64,000 nt of DNA from assembly GCA_900323505.1 (NCBI GenBank), contig OOIN01000005.1:1364001-1428000 (forward strand). The letters run 5' to 3'. Shown piece after piece: positions 18,673 through 27,723 of this stretch. Position numbers and translations under genes: made by a program. Each line of letters starts with the position of its first letter. The first letter of the stretch is position 1. The notes beneath the pieces are model-generated. The model searched no databases, had not been told where the DNA came from, and saw only the letters and a list, made by a program, of their open reading frames with translations. The DNA is from Ustilago trichophora (Eukaryota; Basidiomycota; Ustilaginomycetes; Ustilaginales; Ustilaginaceae).

Positions 18673-20379
18673 TCAATGATGTAGACCGAGCTTGGAAAGA
18701 AGCGCCTTGCCTTTACCCATCTTGTCCTGCTGGTGCGACTGTTGCCCGTCGCCCTGCTGCTGAAGTTGCGGATTTGCTGGAGATATAGGTCGGCTGGGAA
18801 GTGCTGGTTTGGTGGGGACGTTCAATCTGGTCTGGCTACCGCTTGCCCCTGCGCTAGACGCCACAGCGTCTGAGATCGAAGCTGGGTATGGATCGTCTAG
18901 CTTCTTCGGCTCCAGTTCGCCGATGCGCTCTTTGGACAAGATGATTTTGAGCTTGCTAGGCGGTTGGTATGGCGCTGAGGAAGGTCGAGGGCTCGAAGAC
19001 GTGGGTTGTGGATTCAAGCTGGAAACGGGCATAGGAGGATCGAGCTTGATGATGCGTCGTCTTGGTGCTGCATCAGCTGGCGGCGTGGCAGGCGCAGACG
19101 TCTGCTGCTGGCTCGCTTCCTCGTCAAGCGTCTGAACATACTGATACAGCTCATCCTCCACGCCATTCGCGGTGGCAGGTCGACCATAAACCGTACCTTT
19201 TGCGTCATCGGGTAGACGGTAGTACGCTGCTTTGATGGCAGCAGCGATCTGAACCAGCTTTGGCGTGGTCTCGACCGAGTCAGAGAGCAATGCGATGAGA
19301 TACATCGACTGTCCTTGCCCATCGCACCGAAGTAGCCTGATGGCATGCTGCACATATTCGTCTATCGAGCCCCATTTGGACACGAGCATCTCGTTGGGCT
19401 CGAGATTGGCGATGCGGTCGAGACTTGCGACGTCGGACGACTCGCTTGGATTACGTGGTGGTCTAGGGTTCTCGCCAGACTGTACTGGCACAGCTGATGG
19501 ACGACCGAGTGATCTTGCTTGACTTGCCTGATGGCGAAATTCAGCTTCCTGCCATGCAGAGCTGAATCCTTGAGAGCTGAGATCGGTCGGGAGGCCACTG
19601 CTGCAGATGTAGAGATTGCGTTCCCCGCGTGAGGCAATCTTTTCGTCATATTCTTGATCAAGCAGCGCACTGAGAGTCATCACGAGAGCCACTTCGAGGC
19701 CTTTCTTGTCTTGCACGTCTAGGCGATTGATGTTATAGTCCATTAGCTGCAAGGTGCCTGGTTTACCTTTGGCCGCAGGAGGCCGATACTGCGCGGCCAG
19801 CACGCTTGGGTCCGGTTTGCGGATGACTTCGCACACATATGCCGATTGTGTAGACGAGCCTCGGGACGGTGCTCCCTCGCGTTTCCATGAGAACTCTTCG
19901 GCATGCTGGGAAGATGAATCGCCGAAATGGAAGCGCCAGGCCTGCTGGAAAGTCATGCTGCGCTTTTCGAGTTCGATCTCGCTGTCAGGGTTGTACAATT
20001 GAATCTCTTTCTTCTTTGTAGAAGAATAGGGCTGTGAGATGGAAGCGAGGAGGCAGTCGTTGATGAGACCATCGAGTAAGAGGGTGCTATATTGTGTGTT
20101 GTTGATGGCTCGAACGCGCGTGTAGCTTGGTGTCTGCTTGGAAAAGTCGTTGGACTCGAGGGCCAGAGCACGCTGTGCTGCGACGTCGGGGATCGTGCCG
20201 GTGAAAGGTGTCGGTTTAGAGCTGCTAGTAGAGGATCCATTGGCATTATAGTCCTTTGATGGTACTGGAGGTGCTACGCTGCTGGTTGATGCAGCAGATG
20301 AGGGGTAGATGTCGACGATCCATGGCTCGTTTCTCCTTCGCACAAAATGCAGGGTGAAGAGAGCTGCATCGAGGGCCAT
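18673..20379 (-). CDS. Conserved-looking protein of unknown function, 568 aa
   Basis: ATG at 20379-20377, no intron needed. Residues 1-~270 look globular: MALDAALFTLHFVRR, a Ser/Thr-rich linker, then strand-rich segments YTRVRAINNTQYSTLLLDG, WRFHFGDSS, EFSWKRE, YVCEVIRKPDPSVLAAQYR, GTLQLMDYNINRLDVQDKKGLEVALVMTLSALLDQEYDEK. The order FxWKRE, then polar strand, then vAxYR, then a hydrophobic C-terminal helix vaguely recalls Tubby-like beta-barrel proteins common in fungi. I could not establish homology. The C-terminal half is low-complexity (Ser/Pro/Gln) and ends in GKGKALLSKLGLHH, a possible amphipathic tail. It is divergent from the small mitochondrial protein gene, with 420 bases between starts. 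No function is assigned. Confidence 0.75.
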   Translation of the reverse strand: MALDAALFTLHFVRRRNEPWIVDIYPSSAASTSSVAPPVPSKDYNANGSSTSSSKPTPFTGTIPDVAAQRALALESNDFSKQTPSYTRVRAINNTQYSTLLLDGLINDCLLASISQPYSSTKKKEIQLYNPDSEIELEKRSMTFQQAWRFHFGDSSSQHAEEFSWKREGAPSRGSSTQSAYVCEVIRKPDPSVLAAQYRPPAAKGKPGTLQLMDYNINRLDVQDKKGLEVALVMTLSALLDQEYDEKIASRGERNLYICSSGLPTDLSSQGFSSAWQEAEFRHQASQARSLGRPSAVPVQSGENPRPPRNPSESSDVASLDRIANLEPNEMLVSKWGSIDEYVQHAIRLLRCDGQGQSMYLIALLSDSVETTPKLVQIAAAIKAAYYRLPDDAKGTVYGRPATANGVEDELYQYVQTLDEEASQQQTSAPATPPADAAPRRRIIKLDPPMPVSSLNPQPTSSSPRPSSAPYQPPSKLKIILSKERIGELEPKKLDDPYPASISDAVASSAGASGSQTRLNVPTKPALPSRPISPANPQLQQQGDGQQSHQQDKMGKGKALLSKLGLHH

Positions 20380-20799
20380 AGTCGTTCGTCCAGATGATAC
20401 TATCAGAATTTGAGCAGATCTATGCGATGTTGATCGGAAAGATTCTTGATGTAAAAGATGGTGATGGTGGGTACGATGAAGGCTTGAAGGGAGCTCGATG
20501 TTGGGAGGTGGTGGCCAAAGCTATAGCTACGTCAAAGCTACGCCAAAATGAACCAAGCCCACACGAGCCGAGATTTAAGGGTCCAACTCTGAAATGCTGT
20601 GTTCGCGTGCAGATGCAGCACAGCCCAACGATATTGACTGTCTGCACTCGGAGCTAGGCCGAGCAAACATAACTTGATTTTCTTCCTCCACCTCTCCACT
20701 TTAGAAAAAGTTCTCGCCCTGACTGACCACCAAAGCAGCCTTGCTCATCAAACGCAATCTGTTCTGGTTCCACATTCGATAGCTGGTCATTGATACAAG
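20380..20799. promoter_or_regulatory. Shared divergent promoter region
   Basis: Only 420 bases separate the two divergent ATGs, so both promoters must lie here or overlap the coding regions. No recognised motif stands out apart from a CT-rich stretch near 20680. Confidence 0.5.
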
Positions 20800-21423
20800 A
20801 TGCTCACATCCACAATTATGGCAACGAGGTCGACAGCCCCGTCTCTACGAACAATGGCAGCACGCAGGCTCAACTCGACCAGCTCAGCCAACGCGGCTCC
20901 TCGCCCTGCACCAAAGCGCCAAGGCTCGAATCAGCCCAAGTACATCTTTTGGGGGTAAGCATCACCTCGCACTTCAAACCTATGCCGTATAGAAGGTGCT
21001 GACTCTGCCTCCTCCTCGATCTGTACACAACAGCTGGACAGCACTGATCTTTATCGCAGGCTACGGCTACTTTACCGTCAAGGCGAACAACACGGCCAAG
21101 AAGCGCGAGTTTATGATCAGGCAAGGTCAGGAGCTTCAGCAGCGAAACGCAACCTTGGCTGAAGATGGACAGCCTCCAGCAAACGCACCGACCGTCCGTA
21201 AGTATCGTGATGCTACGTCTAGCACAGGCAGGGCTCAGTCAAGTGATTTGGTAGACACTGACGTTCTTACGCCTTTTATGGGCGTGTTGCGCTGGCAACT
21301 GCAGTCCTGTCCTCAGGCAGCCAGGAGAAGTACGCACAGTCGCCAATGCAGAGTCTTGCGGCTGCGTTCAATAGGCAAACAACGCAGCGCTCTCGTAACC
21401 CAAGCAACGCCAACTCTGAATAG
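20800..21423 (+). CDS. Small mitochondrial single-pass membrane protein, unknown function
   Basis: Three exons, 20800-20954, 21034-21197 and 21317-21423, with introns GTAAGC...ACACAACAG (79 nt) and GTAAGT...GTCCTCAG (119 nt); the joins are in frame and give 141 residues. The N-terminus is Arg/Ser/Ala-rich without acids (MATRSTAPSLRTMAARRLNSTSSA), a good mitochondrial presequence. It is followed by KYIFWGWTALIFIAGYGYFTVKA, one transmembrane helix created by the first splice, and then a basic helical segment (NNTAKKREFMIRQGQELQQR). The C-terminus is polar. The layout suggests an inner-membrane protein, perhaps a small respiratory-complex accessory or assembly factor, but I cannot name the family. 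The second and third exons would not be found by looking for long open frames, so the splice sites should be checked against transcripts. Confidence 0.7.
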
Positions 21424-21784
21424 GTCCAGACTGCCCTCGTCCGATCCAGCTAGAGGTTTGGGTCGATCTCCATCCTTTGTACTTTTGCAGCTCCAATACG
21501 TACCACTGTCACCGTCACCGCTCATACCCGTCATACAACTCGACAGTACGGGGTCGAGTGTTCCACCATGCCTTGAAGCGATCGTGAGCTTCCCAGAGAT
21601 GTGTGCAATTGGCAAAAAGATCAAGATTACCCGATGTCGCCCGATTCCAGGAATTATGTTGTGGTTCTCCATACCCGGGAATTTCACATTCTTAACCGGC
21701 CGCGGCTTGAAAACCTGCCCGAAGACCGCGCACATGCATCTTGTGTCTAGCTTTCCCCACATAAGTTATGCTCGCTTCCTGGCT

Positions 21785-21827
<43 letters not shown>

Positions 21828-21937
21828 CTCTCACAATCTCTCAATTCTCGCCACTTGCTCTCCTTCTTTCCGTCTTACTCACTTTCTCTCTATACTGTTC
21901 CAACCCGTTCTGCTCCAGCTCGCCCTTCTCTTCCAAA
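21424..21937. other. Intergenic region with CA microsatellite
   Basis: About 500 bases between two + strand genes. It holds the 3' region of the small mitochondrial gene, a (CA)n run, and a pyrimidine-rich leader (TCTCTC... near 21835-21930) before the dienoyl-CoA isomerase ATG. Confidence 0.6.
21788..21824. repeat. (CA)n microsatellite
   Basis: About eighteen CA units with one G near the left end, ~115 bases upstream of the isomerase ATG and so probably in its promoter or 5' leader. Confidence 0.9.
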
Positions 21938-23008
21938 ATGTCGTTCCCACAGCCCTACGCAGGCTACTCAGATGCCAAGTACCACAAGCTCACCCTGGCA
22001 GCCGAAGGAGTTTTGCTTCTCTCCTTCAACCGACCCCCTGTCAACGCATGGATCGACCCCAAGTGGCAGGAGTTGACCCAGATCCTTCGAAAAGCACGCG
22101 ATGATCCCGACGTCTCTGCCATTGTAGTCGCTGGTGAAGGACGCTGTTTCACCGCCGGTCTGGATCTCAACGAGCAATCTCTTGCCTCTGTCATTGCCGA
22201 AGCCCCCGATGCCGCCCGCAAAGCTTTTGCCATGCGTTCACACCTCCGTGACTTTCAAGAGGCCATCAGCTGGTTCGAGTATGTAGAGAAGCCCGTCATT
22301 GCCGCTGCTCATGGTGTCGCGTTCGGCTTGGCCATTGATATCATGAGCGCTTGCGATATCAGATACGCCACCAAGGATACCAGATTTAGCATCAAGGAGG
22401 TCGACGCCGGTCTCGCAGCTGATATTGGTACTCTGCAGCGCTTCCCCAAGATTGTAGGAAACGACTCGCTGGCTAGGGAGCTGTGCTATACCGCAAGGGA
22501 ATTCAATGCCGCAGAGGCAAGGGAGATTGGCTTCTTGAGTAAGATCGTCGACGGTGGACGTGAAGCAGTTGTTGGTAAGTGTCTCGCCGCTCTAACAAGC
22601 ATCCACACCTTCACATTGTCTTGGTACTCACACTTCTTGAGCATTATGTCCCATTGCAGCTGCTGCCGTTAAGACCGCAACCGAGATCGCCTCCAAGGCT
22701 CCCGTTGCCGTAAGAGGTACCAAGATCTACCTCCTTCACGGCCGCGATCACACGTAAGTCCACATTATTGCAGCTGAACGGCAGTCACCCTTCACGTCAT
22801 CCCTCAGGAAAAAAAAAAACAGTCTGCTGACCCCCTTCATATCTTCTTTTGGCGCTGATGTACCTCTCTATCTATCGGATCCGGCAGTGTCGATGAGGGC
22901 CTCAAATACACCCAGGCGCTCAACTCGGCCCTTCTCCAGTCTGACGACATGCCCGTGGCGATGCTGGCCGTCATGCAGAAACAGACGCCCAAATTTGCCA
23001 AGCTCTGA
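21938..23008 (+). CDS. Peroxisomal delta3,5-delta2,4-dienoyl-CoA isomerase
   Basis: Three exons, 21938-22574, 22660-22753 and 22888-23008, with GTAAGT...TTGCAG (85 nt) and GTAAGT...GGCAG (134 nt) introns; 283 residues. The crotonase fold is clear: VAGEGRCFTAGLDLNE, PVIAAAHGVAFGLAIDIMSACDIRYAT, FSIKEVDAGLAADIGTLQRFP. The Asp in FGLAIDIM and the Asp in AADIGTLQ sit where mammalian ECH1 has its two catalytic acids, which separates it from ordinary enoyl-CoA hydratases. The protein ends FAKL, and AKL is a type 1 peroxisomal targeting signal, so it should act in peroxisomal beta-oxidation of unsaturated fatty acids with odd-position double bonds. The PTS1 appears only after correct splicing of exon 3. 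Confidence 0.9.
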
Positions 23009-23362
23009 GTTGTTCACACCATTCGATACGGCAGCAATGAATTGCAATGCAATGCAGCCTCCTCGGGCTATCATTTTGATGTGGATTCTTGACTGTGTAG
23101 AAAACTGTGACCATGATGGCCAAGTAGTTAGATAACTTATGAGCTCGAGGGAGGGCGCAAGCGTATTGGTTTATGTTTTTCTTGCTCCACATGAGACGAC
23201 ACAACAACTTTACGCGAGAACGGACCCTGTGGATGAAATTCCGCGCTGTTTGTGATTTCACCTCTTCTTCTTCTCAATTCTTGCTCTCCAACCTTTCTCT
23301 TCATCCCACCATCTCCTCATCCCTCACATCACCTTGACCATCACCAACGCCACTCTACCATC
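23009..23362. other. Intergenic region, no gene seen
   Basis: About 350 bases between two + strand genes. The right half (from ~23258) is a CT-rich, C-rich leader that opens the PWI gene; no other motif was recognised. Confidence 0.6.
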
Positions 23363-24613
23363 ATGGGAGATTCATCCTACAAAGGCGTCTCGGCGGCCCA
23401 AGACTCCCGCTTCACCAACAAACAAACCGTCCTTTTACGCAAGCTCAAGTTCCCTCCTCACTTTGACGTCAAAGTCGACATGCGCAAAGTGGAGCTTTCC
23501 GTCATGAAGCCCTGGATTGCCCGTCGCATCATCGAACTGTTGGGCTTTGAAGACGACGTAGTTCTAGAGTATGCCAGTGGGATGTTAGAGGAGGATCGGT
23601 TTCCAGATCCGAAGAAAGTTCAGATTCAGCTGATGGGGTTTTTGGAGGGCCAAACCGCAGAATTCATGAATGAGCTCTGGGAGTTGTTGATATCGGCACA
23701 AAATAGTCCTGGTGGCGTGCCGAAACGATTCGTAGAGGAGAAAAAGGAGGAGTTGAGGCTCAAGAGGGAGGAAGGAGAAAGAGTGGTTAGGGAGGCTAGG
23801 GAGAGGGCACAGCGGGCTGCAGAGGCTGCAGGCGATGCGAGCAGTAGGAAGCGATCGAGATGGGACGCTGCTCCAACAACAACATCATCAGCCTCTAATG
23901 GCGATACTCGACCACCTGCATACGGAGCAGACCGCAACAACGACGACTTTCGTCGCAGAGACACCCGAGACGATCCAACCAGAAGCGAATGGAACCGTCG
24001 CCGCAATCCTTCCTTTCGCGATCGCAGTGGCAACACAACTGACCGAAGTAGAGATGCCGGCTGGGGAGCTCGCGATTCTCGTCAAGGAGATTCATACAGG
24101 CCTTTGCCACGACGTTCACCTTCTCCCCCTCCTCCTTCTCCTCCGTCACGACGGGATCGTCGTAGATCTCCCATCATTCCACCACCGCGTGAATCGCGCT
24201 CACGTTCCCGCTCGGTGACTCCGGACTATCGCGAAAAGATCCGCAATCAACGATCTTCCAAAAGAGAGATTGTGAAGGAAGATGCGTATGAACGTGATGC
24301 CAGGCGCACCTCTCGCAAGGAGAAGAGGGAAGACGATTCCTATGAACAAGATCGCGAGAGGAGAAGAGAACACGGATCTGCGAGGAAGAAAGAAGAGGAA
24401 GTGGAGGATGCGTATGAACGAGATGCTAGACGAGTGGCATTGCGCGATGAAGACATTTCAGACGAAGAATCCAAGGGCAATCGCCACAAGCAGAAGAAGT
24501 TGAGGAAAGATCAAGATGATAACGAGTCCATGAAGGAGGAGGAGAAGCAACGAGAAAGGGAGCTTAGAGACACATTGTTGCGTGCCAAAAGTTCAAGAGC
24601 ATCCAGACGCTGA
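23363..24613 (+). CDS. SRRM1/SRm160-like splicing coactivator with PWI domain
   Basis: Start at ATG 23363 (CATCATGGGAG); the frame is open upstream but without a better ATG. 416 residues. Residues ~15-125 are a PWI domain: DSRFTNKQTVLLRKLKFPP, VDMRKVELSVMKPWIARRI (with the PWI-equivalent KPWI), EYASGMLEEDRFPDPKKVQIQLMGFLEG. A charged helix (EEKKEELRLKREEGERVVREARERAQ) follows. The C-terminal half is rich in Arg/Ser/Asp/Glu, with SRSRSRSVTP-type RS repeats and two copies of a DAYERDARR motif. PWI domains bind nucleic acid, and SRm160 connects the spliceosome to the exon-junction and 3'-end machinery in the nucleus. The tail is shorter than the animal RS tail, as usual in fungi. Confidence 0.88.
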   Translation: MGDSSYKGVSAAQDSRFTNKQTVLLRKLKFPPHFDVKVDMRKVELSVMKPWIARRIIELLGFEDDVVLEYASGMLEEDRFPDPKKVQIQLMGFLEGQTAEFMNELWELLISAQNSPGGVPKRFVEEKKEELRLKREEGERVVREARERAQRAAEAAGDASSRKRSRWDAAPTTTSSASNGDTRPPAYGADRNNDDFRRRDTRDDPTRSEWNRRRNPSFRDRSGNTTDRSRDAGWGARDSRQGDSYRPLPRRSPSPPPPSPPSRRDRRRSPIIPPPRESRSRSRSVTPDYREKIRNQRSSKREIVKEDAYERDARRTSRKEKREDDSYEQDRERRREHGSARKKEEEVEDAYERDARRVALRDEDISDEESKGNRHKQKKLRKDQDDNESMKEEEKQRERELRDTLLRAKSSRASRR

Positions 24614-24732
24614 AAGCACGCTGCAGAATGCTATCCTGCACTCCAGAAACAATTTTTTTTTTTTTTGTCGTGTCTGTGTCTATCGGCGTGTGTGGTATAA
24701 GTATTAGGAGCAAGAGTACAACGCAATAGAGC

Positions 24733-25650
24733 CTAGATACGATGCAAGGTATATATGTAATGGTTGAGCAAGGGGGCGTTTGGATCGGATGATTCTACTG
24801 GCACTGGCGTCTTGTTCATCTCCTTCCATGGCCACGATGATTTTTCAGCTTGATCAATCACATCTTGCCATCGATGGGAGCTGTAACTGTGACACAACCA
24901 TATACCGCCCTTTTGCACCGTAGCGCCGAGATGTAAACCGAGCATCTGTGTCATTGCTACACCTTGTCCTTGCTTTTCAATGTTACGTCTTGCTAGCTCG
25001 ACTAACTCTGGATGATATGTGCTCGATTGAGATGTTGCTAAGCAAGTGAAAGGTATGTCTTTACCAGTCGATATAGAGTCGGTTGTACTTTTATCCAGTA
25101 CCACATCAAACCCCTGTCCTTGCCCTTGCCCTTGCCCTTGCCCTTGCCCTTGCCCTTGCCCTTGCCCTTGCCCTTGCCCTTGCCCTTGCCCTTGTCCTTG
25201 CTCTTGTCCTTGCAATACTGCTTGAATCTCTGACCAATCTAGCAAGTTCAACACATGATACCGCATCAGATTCCCCTCTTTTCCTTCTCCTATCTCCTCC
25301 ATGAACTCTCGCTCGGCGTTGCGTTGGAAGGCAATGCTTTTCGGAGAGAAATCAACGTTGACCACATGTTTTGATCTTTCCTTCCAATCCGCTGGCGAAT
25401 GCTGACGCCAATATCTAAGCAGATCTAATGATAGCTTTGAGGTTCCCACGCCAATGTGCAAGATTCGAACCGGAGGATTGCGGAGGAGAAGAGATTCGGA
25501 TAGCAAAGCGACTAGCGGGGTGCAAGAGGAGAGCCATTCAAAACCAGACACTTCTCGTGGGTCTGAATTAAAACGAGTCTCCCAATATGCAAGATCATCA
25601 TAGGATAGACCAGCTGAGTGGGATGCGTGTGGCCGTGAAGAGCCGTTCAT
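24733..25650 (-). CDS. Class I SAM-dependent methyltransferase (EEF1AKMT4/METTL13-like)
   Basis: ATG at 25650-25648, 305 residues, no intron. The start YDDLAYWETRFNSDPREVSGFEWL matches the lysine-methyltransferase group that includes EEF1AKMT4 and METTL13 (YWExR...FEW). Motif I is RILHIGVGTSKLSLDLL (~residues 62-79), with VNVDFSPKSIAFQ as the acidic strand-2 region. VVLDKSTTDSI corresponds to the family's post-II DKGTLD segment, and WLCHSYSSHRW is a C-terminal strand. Motif I reads GVGTS instead of the usual GCGNS, which is a conservative change. Just before the VVLDKST strand the chain contains a long Gly-Gln dipeptide run (~residues 146-180), an expansion placed in a surface loop of the fold. 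The likely target is a translation factor lysine, but that is inference from the family. Confidence 0.78.
   Translation of the reverse strand: MNGSSRPHASHSAGLSYDDLAYWETRFNSDPREVSGFEWLSSCTPLVALLSESLLLRNPPVRILHIGVGTSKLSLDLLRYWRQHSPADWKERSKHVVNVDFSPKSIAFQRNAEREFMEEIGEGKEGNLMRYHVLNLLDWSEIQAVLQGQEQGQGQGQGQGQGQGQGQGQGQGQGQGQGQGFDVVLDKSTTDSISTGKDIPFTCLATSQSSTYHPELVELARRNIEKQGQGVAMTQMLGLHLGATVQKGGIWLCHSYSSHRWQDVIDQAEKSSWPWKEMNKTPVPVESSDPNAPLLNHYIYTLHRI
25112..25215. repeat. (CCTTGC)n hexanucleotide minisatellite encoding Gly-Gln repeats
   Basis: Around sixteen to seventeen tandem hexamers, near-perfect in the centre with T/C substitutions at both ends (CTTGTCCTTGCTCTTGTCC on the right). It is read on the minus strand as alternating Gly and Gln inside the methyltransferase gene. 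The unit is a multiple of three, so length changes keep the frame. Confidence 0.95.
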
Positions 25651-25974
25651 GCCCAGTATCTTGCTGGAGCGTCGAGATTCGAGAGTGAGAGTGAAAGGAA
25701 GATGGTCGTAGCCAGATAAGAAGGATTTCTTAAGTCTGCAAAGAAAGGATTTGTTCAGGGTCCAACCTCATTTCTTCTCAACACTCGTTGCAAATTCATT
25801 CCCGCCGCACAACCCTTCTCCACCCACCCAACCAAACACTCACATACACAATTCATCCGTTCCACATCAATCAAGCACGACACTGTGATGATATCGTACG
25901 GTGCACATGCTTTATCTAAAGTCTACATGCGATACAAATACATTCCTTCCGTGCGGGTAGTTACACGACATTCT

Positions 25975-27417
25975 CTAACTACCCGCAGTTCCACCACCAC
26001 CATTCCCGCTATTATTCGAGGTAAAGTTGGTCAAGAATGAGCTGAGATCAACTCCCCCGTTCCCACCAGCATCGGCACCAGCCCCACCACCTGCGAGACT
26101 GGAAAAGTCAAAGTTGCTCAGATCTAAGCCGCTATTGCCGGTACCAAACATGTCGGTGTCTTCTCCAAAGCCTCCTGATGATGTTCCCATGTTGAAGCTT
26201 CCTAGTGATGAGAGGTCGGGTATGGCTGTGGTTGAGGCGGAAGTGGTAGGGTTGGCGTTGGACGAAGTGGCGGCGGAGGAGAGGTCAATGCCCATCATTT
26301 TTTCAAGCTCAGCGAAGTCTGTGGCCGGAGCGAGAGAGGCAGGGTCTGCCGAGGAGGTGGTTGGGTTGAATGTGGACGAGGTAAGAGAGGGGATGCCGAG
26401 GGAAGAGAGGTCGGGGAGGTTTGTAAGGCTAGATAGGTTGATGCCGAATGCTGAGAGGTCCAAGCCTGGGATGCCGGCTGTTGCTGCAGTTGTGTCCGTC
26501 GGTAGGGAGGAGGTGGTGGGGAGATCTTGTGTGGTACCAGCAGGTGTGGTGGTATTCGATGGATTCGCGGGTTGAGATGCAGCAGAGGATACAAGAGGGA
26601 TGGCAGCATTTGGTAGGGCAGGCGACTCGGTGAGGTCGATTGGTTTGGATGCGCCATCTGTTGCTCCAACCTTGGGTGCAAAGGCGAGAGGCACATCATC
26701 TTCGTCGTCATCTCCATCGCTATCAATGACGATGGCTTCGTTTGCTGCTTTGGCTGAATCCTCCTCTTTCGCCTTTGCACTGGCCCATGTCTCCGCTTTC
26801 ACTGCATCAGCAGTGGCTGGTGGTAGTGGTGGTGTGGCCAGGCCAGAGAGCGAGACATTTTGCACCTGCTCCTTCTTTCCTTGCGCTCCCTCTTCGAGTG
26901 CATCCTTCTTGTCATCTGCAGCAAGTGCATCCTTCGTCTTCTGCTCATCCTCGGCTCGCTTCCGCTCAGCTTCCTCTTGAGCTTTCTTCCTCGCCAGCTC
27001 CTCTGCCTCCTGTTGCCTCTTCAGCGCCTCTTCCGCAGCCAGCGCCGCTTTCTTTGCTTCTTCGGCCTCTCTCTGTGTTGCCGCCTCCAGTTCGATCTCC
27101 AAGGCCGCCTGTGCATGCAACAGATAATCTCTCAACCCATGCACCAACGACAGATAACGTGTACACTCTCCCTGCAGCTTGTCCAGGCTTGAGCTTGTCT
27201 CATTGACACTTGCTGCCGCCGAGCCTGAGGAGGTAGGAACCGACGATTGGAGTCGAGCGAGTTGTGTTTTTGCCCGCAGGGTTGAGGCGGTTTGGAGGAC
27301 GATGGATTTGAGTGCTTCTTGAATTTCACGTGCTCGTTGTGTGGCTGGTGCGGCGGGGGAGAGGGTGGAGGATGACGGCCCAGCTTGTTGTGTGCCGGGT
27401 AACGTTGGTGCTGACAT
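25975..27417 (-). CDS. Unknown protein: coiled coil plus low-complexity LSSL-rich tail
   Basis: The start is the ATG at 27417-27415 (MSAPTLPGTQQ); the longer frame begins at a non-ATG codon. 480 residues. Residues ~25-110 are helical (QRAREIQEALKSIVLQTASTL, LDKLQGECTRYLSLVHGLRDYLLHAQAALEIELE). A long Ala/Glu/Lys coiled coil (~110-190) follows, then an acidic patch (DSDGDDDEDD, ~235-245). The final ~180 residues are Ser/Thr/Asn/Gly/Pro-rich, with recurring short hydrophobic motifs such as DLSAFG, NLSSLT, DLSSLG, DLSNFDFSSL and DLSSFL. A helical N-terminal module with an activation-domain-like tail recalls fungal Mediator tail or head subunits, but I cannot assign it. Probably nuclear; no function is asserted. 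Confidence 0.65.
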   Translation of the reverse strand: MSAPTLPGTQQAGPSSSTLSPAAPATQRAREIQEALKSIVLQTASTLRAKTQLARLQSSVPTSSGSAAASVNETSSSLDKLQGECTRYLSLVHGLRDYLLHAQAALEIELEAATQREAEEAKKAALAAEEALKRQQEAEELARKKAQEEAERKRAEDEQKTKDALAADDKKDALEEGAQGKKEQVQNVSLSGLATPPLPPATADAVKAETWASAKAKEEDSAKAANEAIVIDSDGDDDEDDVPLAFAPKVGATDGASKPIDLTESPALPNAAIPLVSSAASQPANPSNTTTPAGTTQDLPTTSSLPTDTTAATAGIPGLDLSAFGINLSSLTNLPDLSSLGIPSLTSSTFNPTTSSADPASLAPATDFAELEKMMGIDLSSAATSSNANPTTSASTTAIPDLSSLGSFNMGTSSGGFGEDTDMFGTGNSGLDLSNFDFSSLAGGGAGADAGGNGGVDLSSFLTNFTSNNSGNGGGGTAGS

Positions 27418-27723
27418 GTCAGCCTTGGCTTCAAAGGCTGTAGTGAGCCTATTGGTCGGTGGAAGAAAGAGGGAAGGGTGAATGGCGGTCAATGGTGAGT
27501 TGGGGAGCAAAGAGGTGCTAAAGCGGGCGGAGCCGAATCCCGCGTTTTTTTGGAGCAAAGCTGTGGAGGCAATTATGCACGCCAAAAGATCAAGCACAAA
27601 GAAGAGGTCGCGTTGCGACAGTCTTGGCGCTGTGCATACTATACGTAGCCTTCAGTCGACATCACATTTATCGTCCTCTCCCAAGCTTTCGGCGCCTTGA
27701 TCACAAGTAGTGGACGACTCATA

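Noticed and set aside
25083..25304. Plus-strand (Leu-Ala)n frame across the hexanucleotide repeat
   Set aside because: It arises from reading the repeat on the wrong strand; the minus-strand frame carries methyltransferase motifs on both sides of the repeat.
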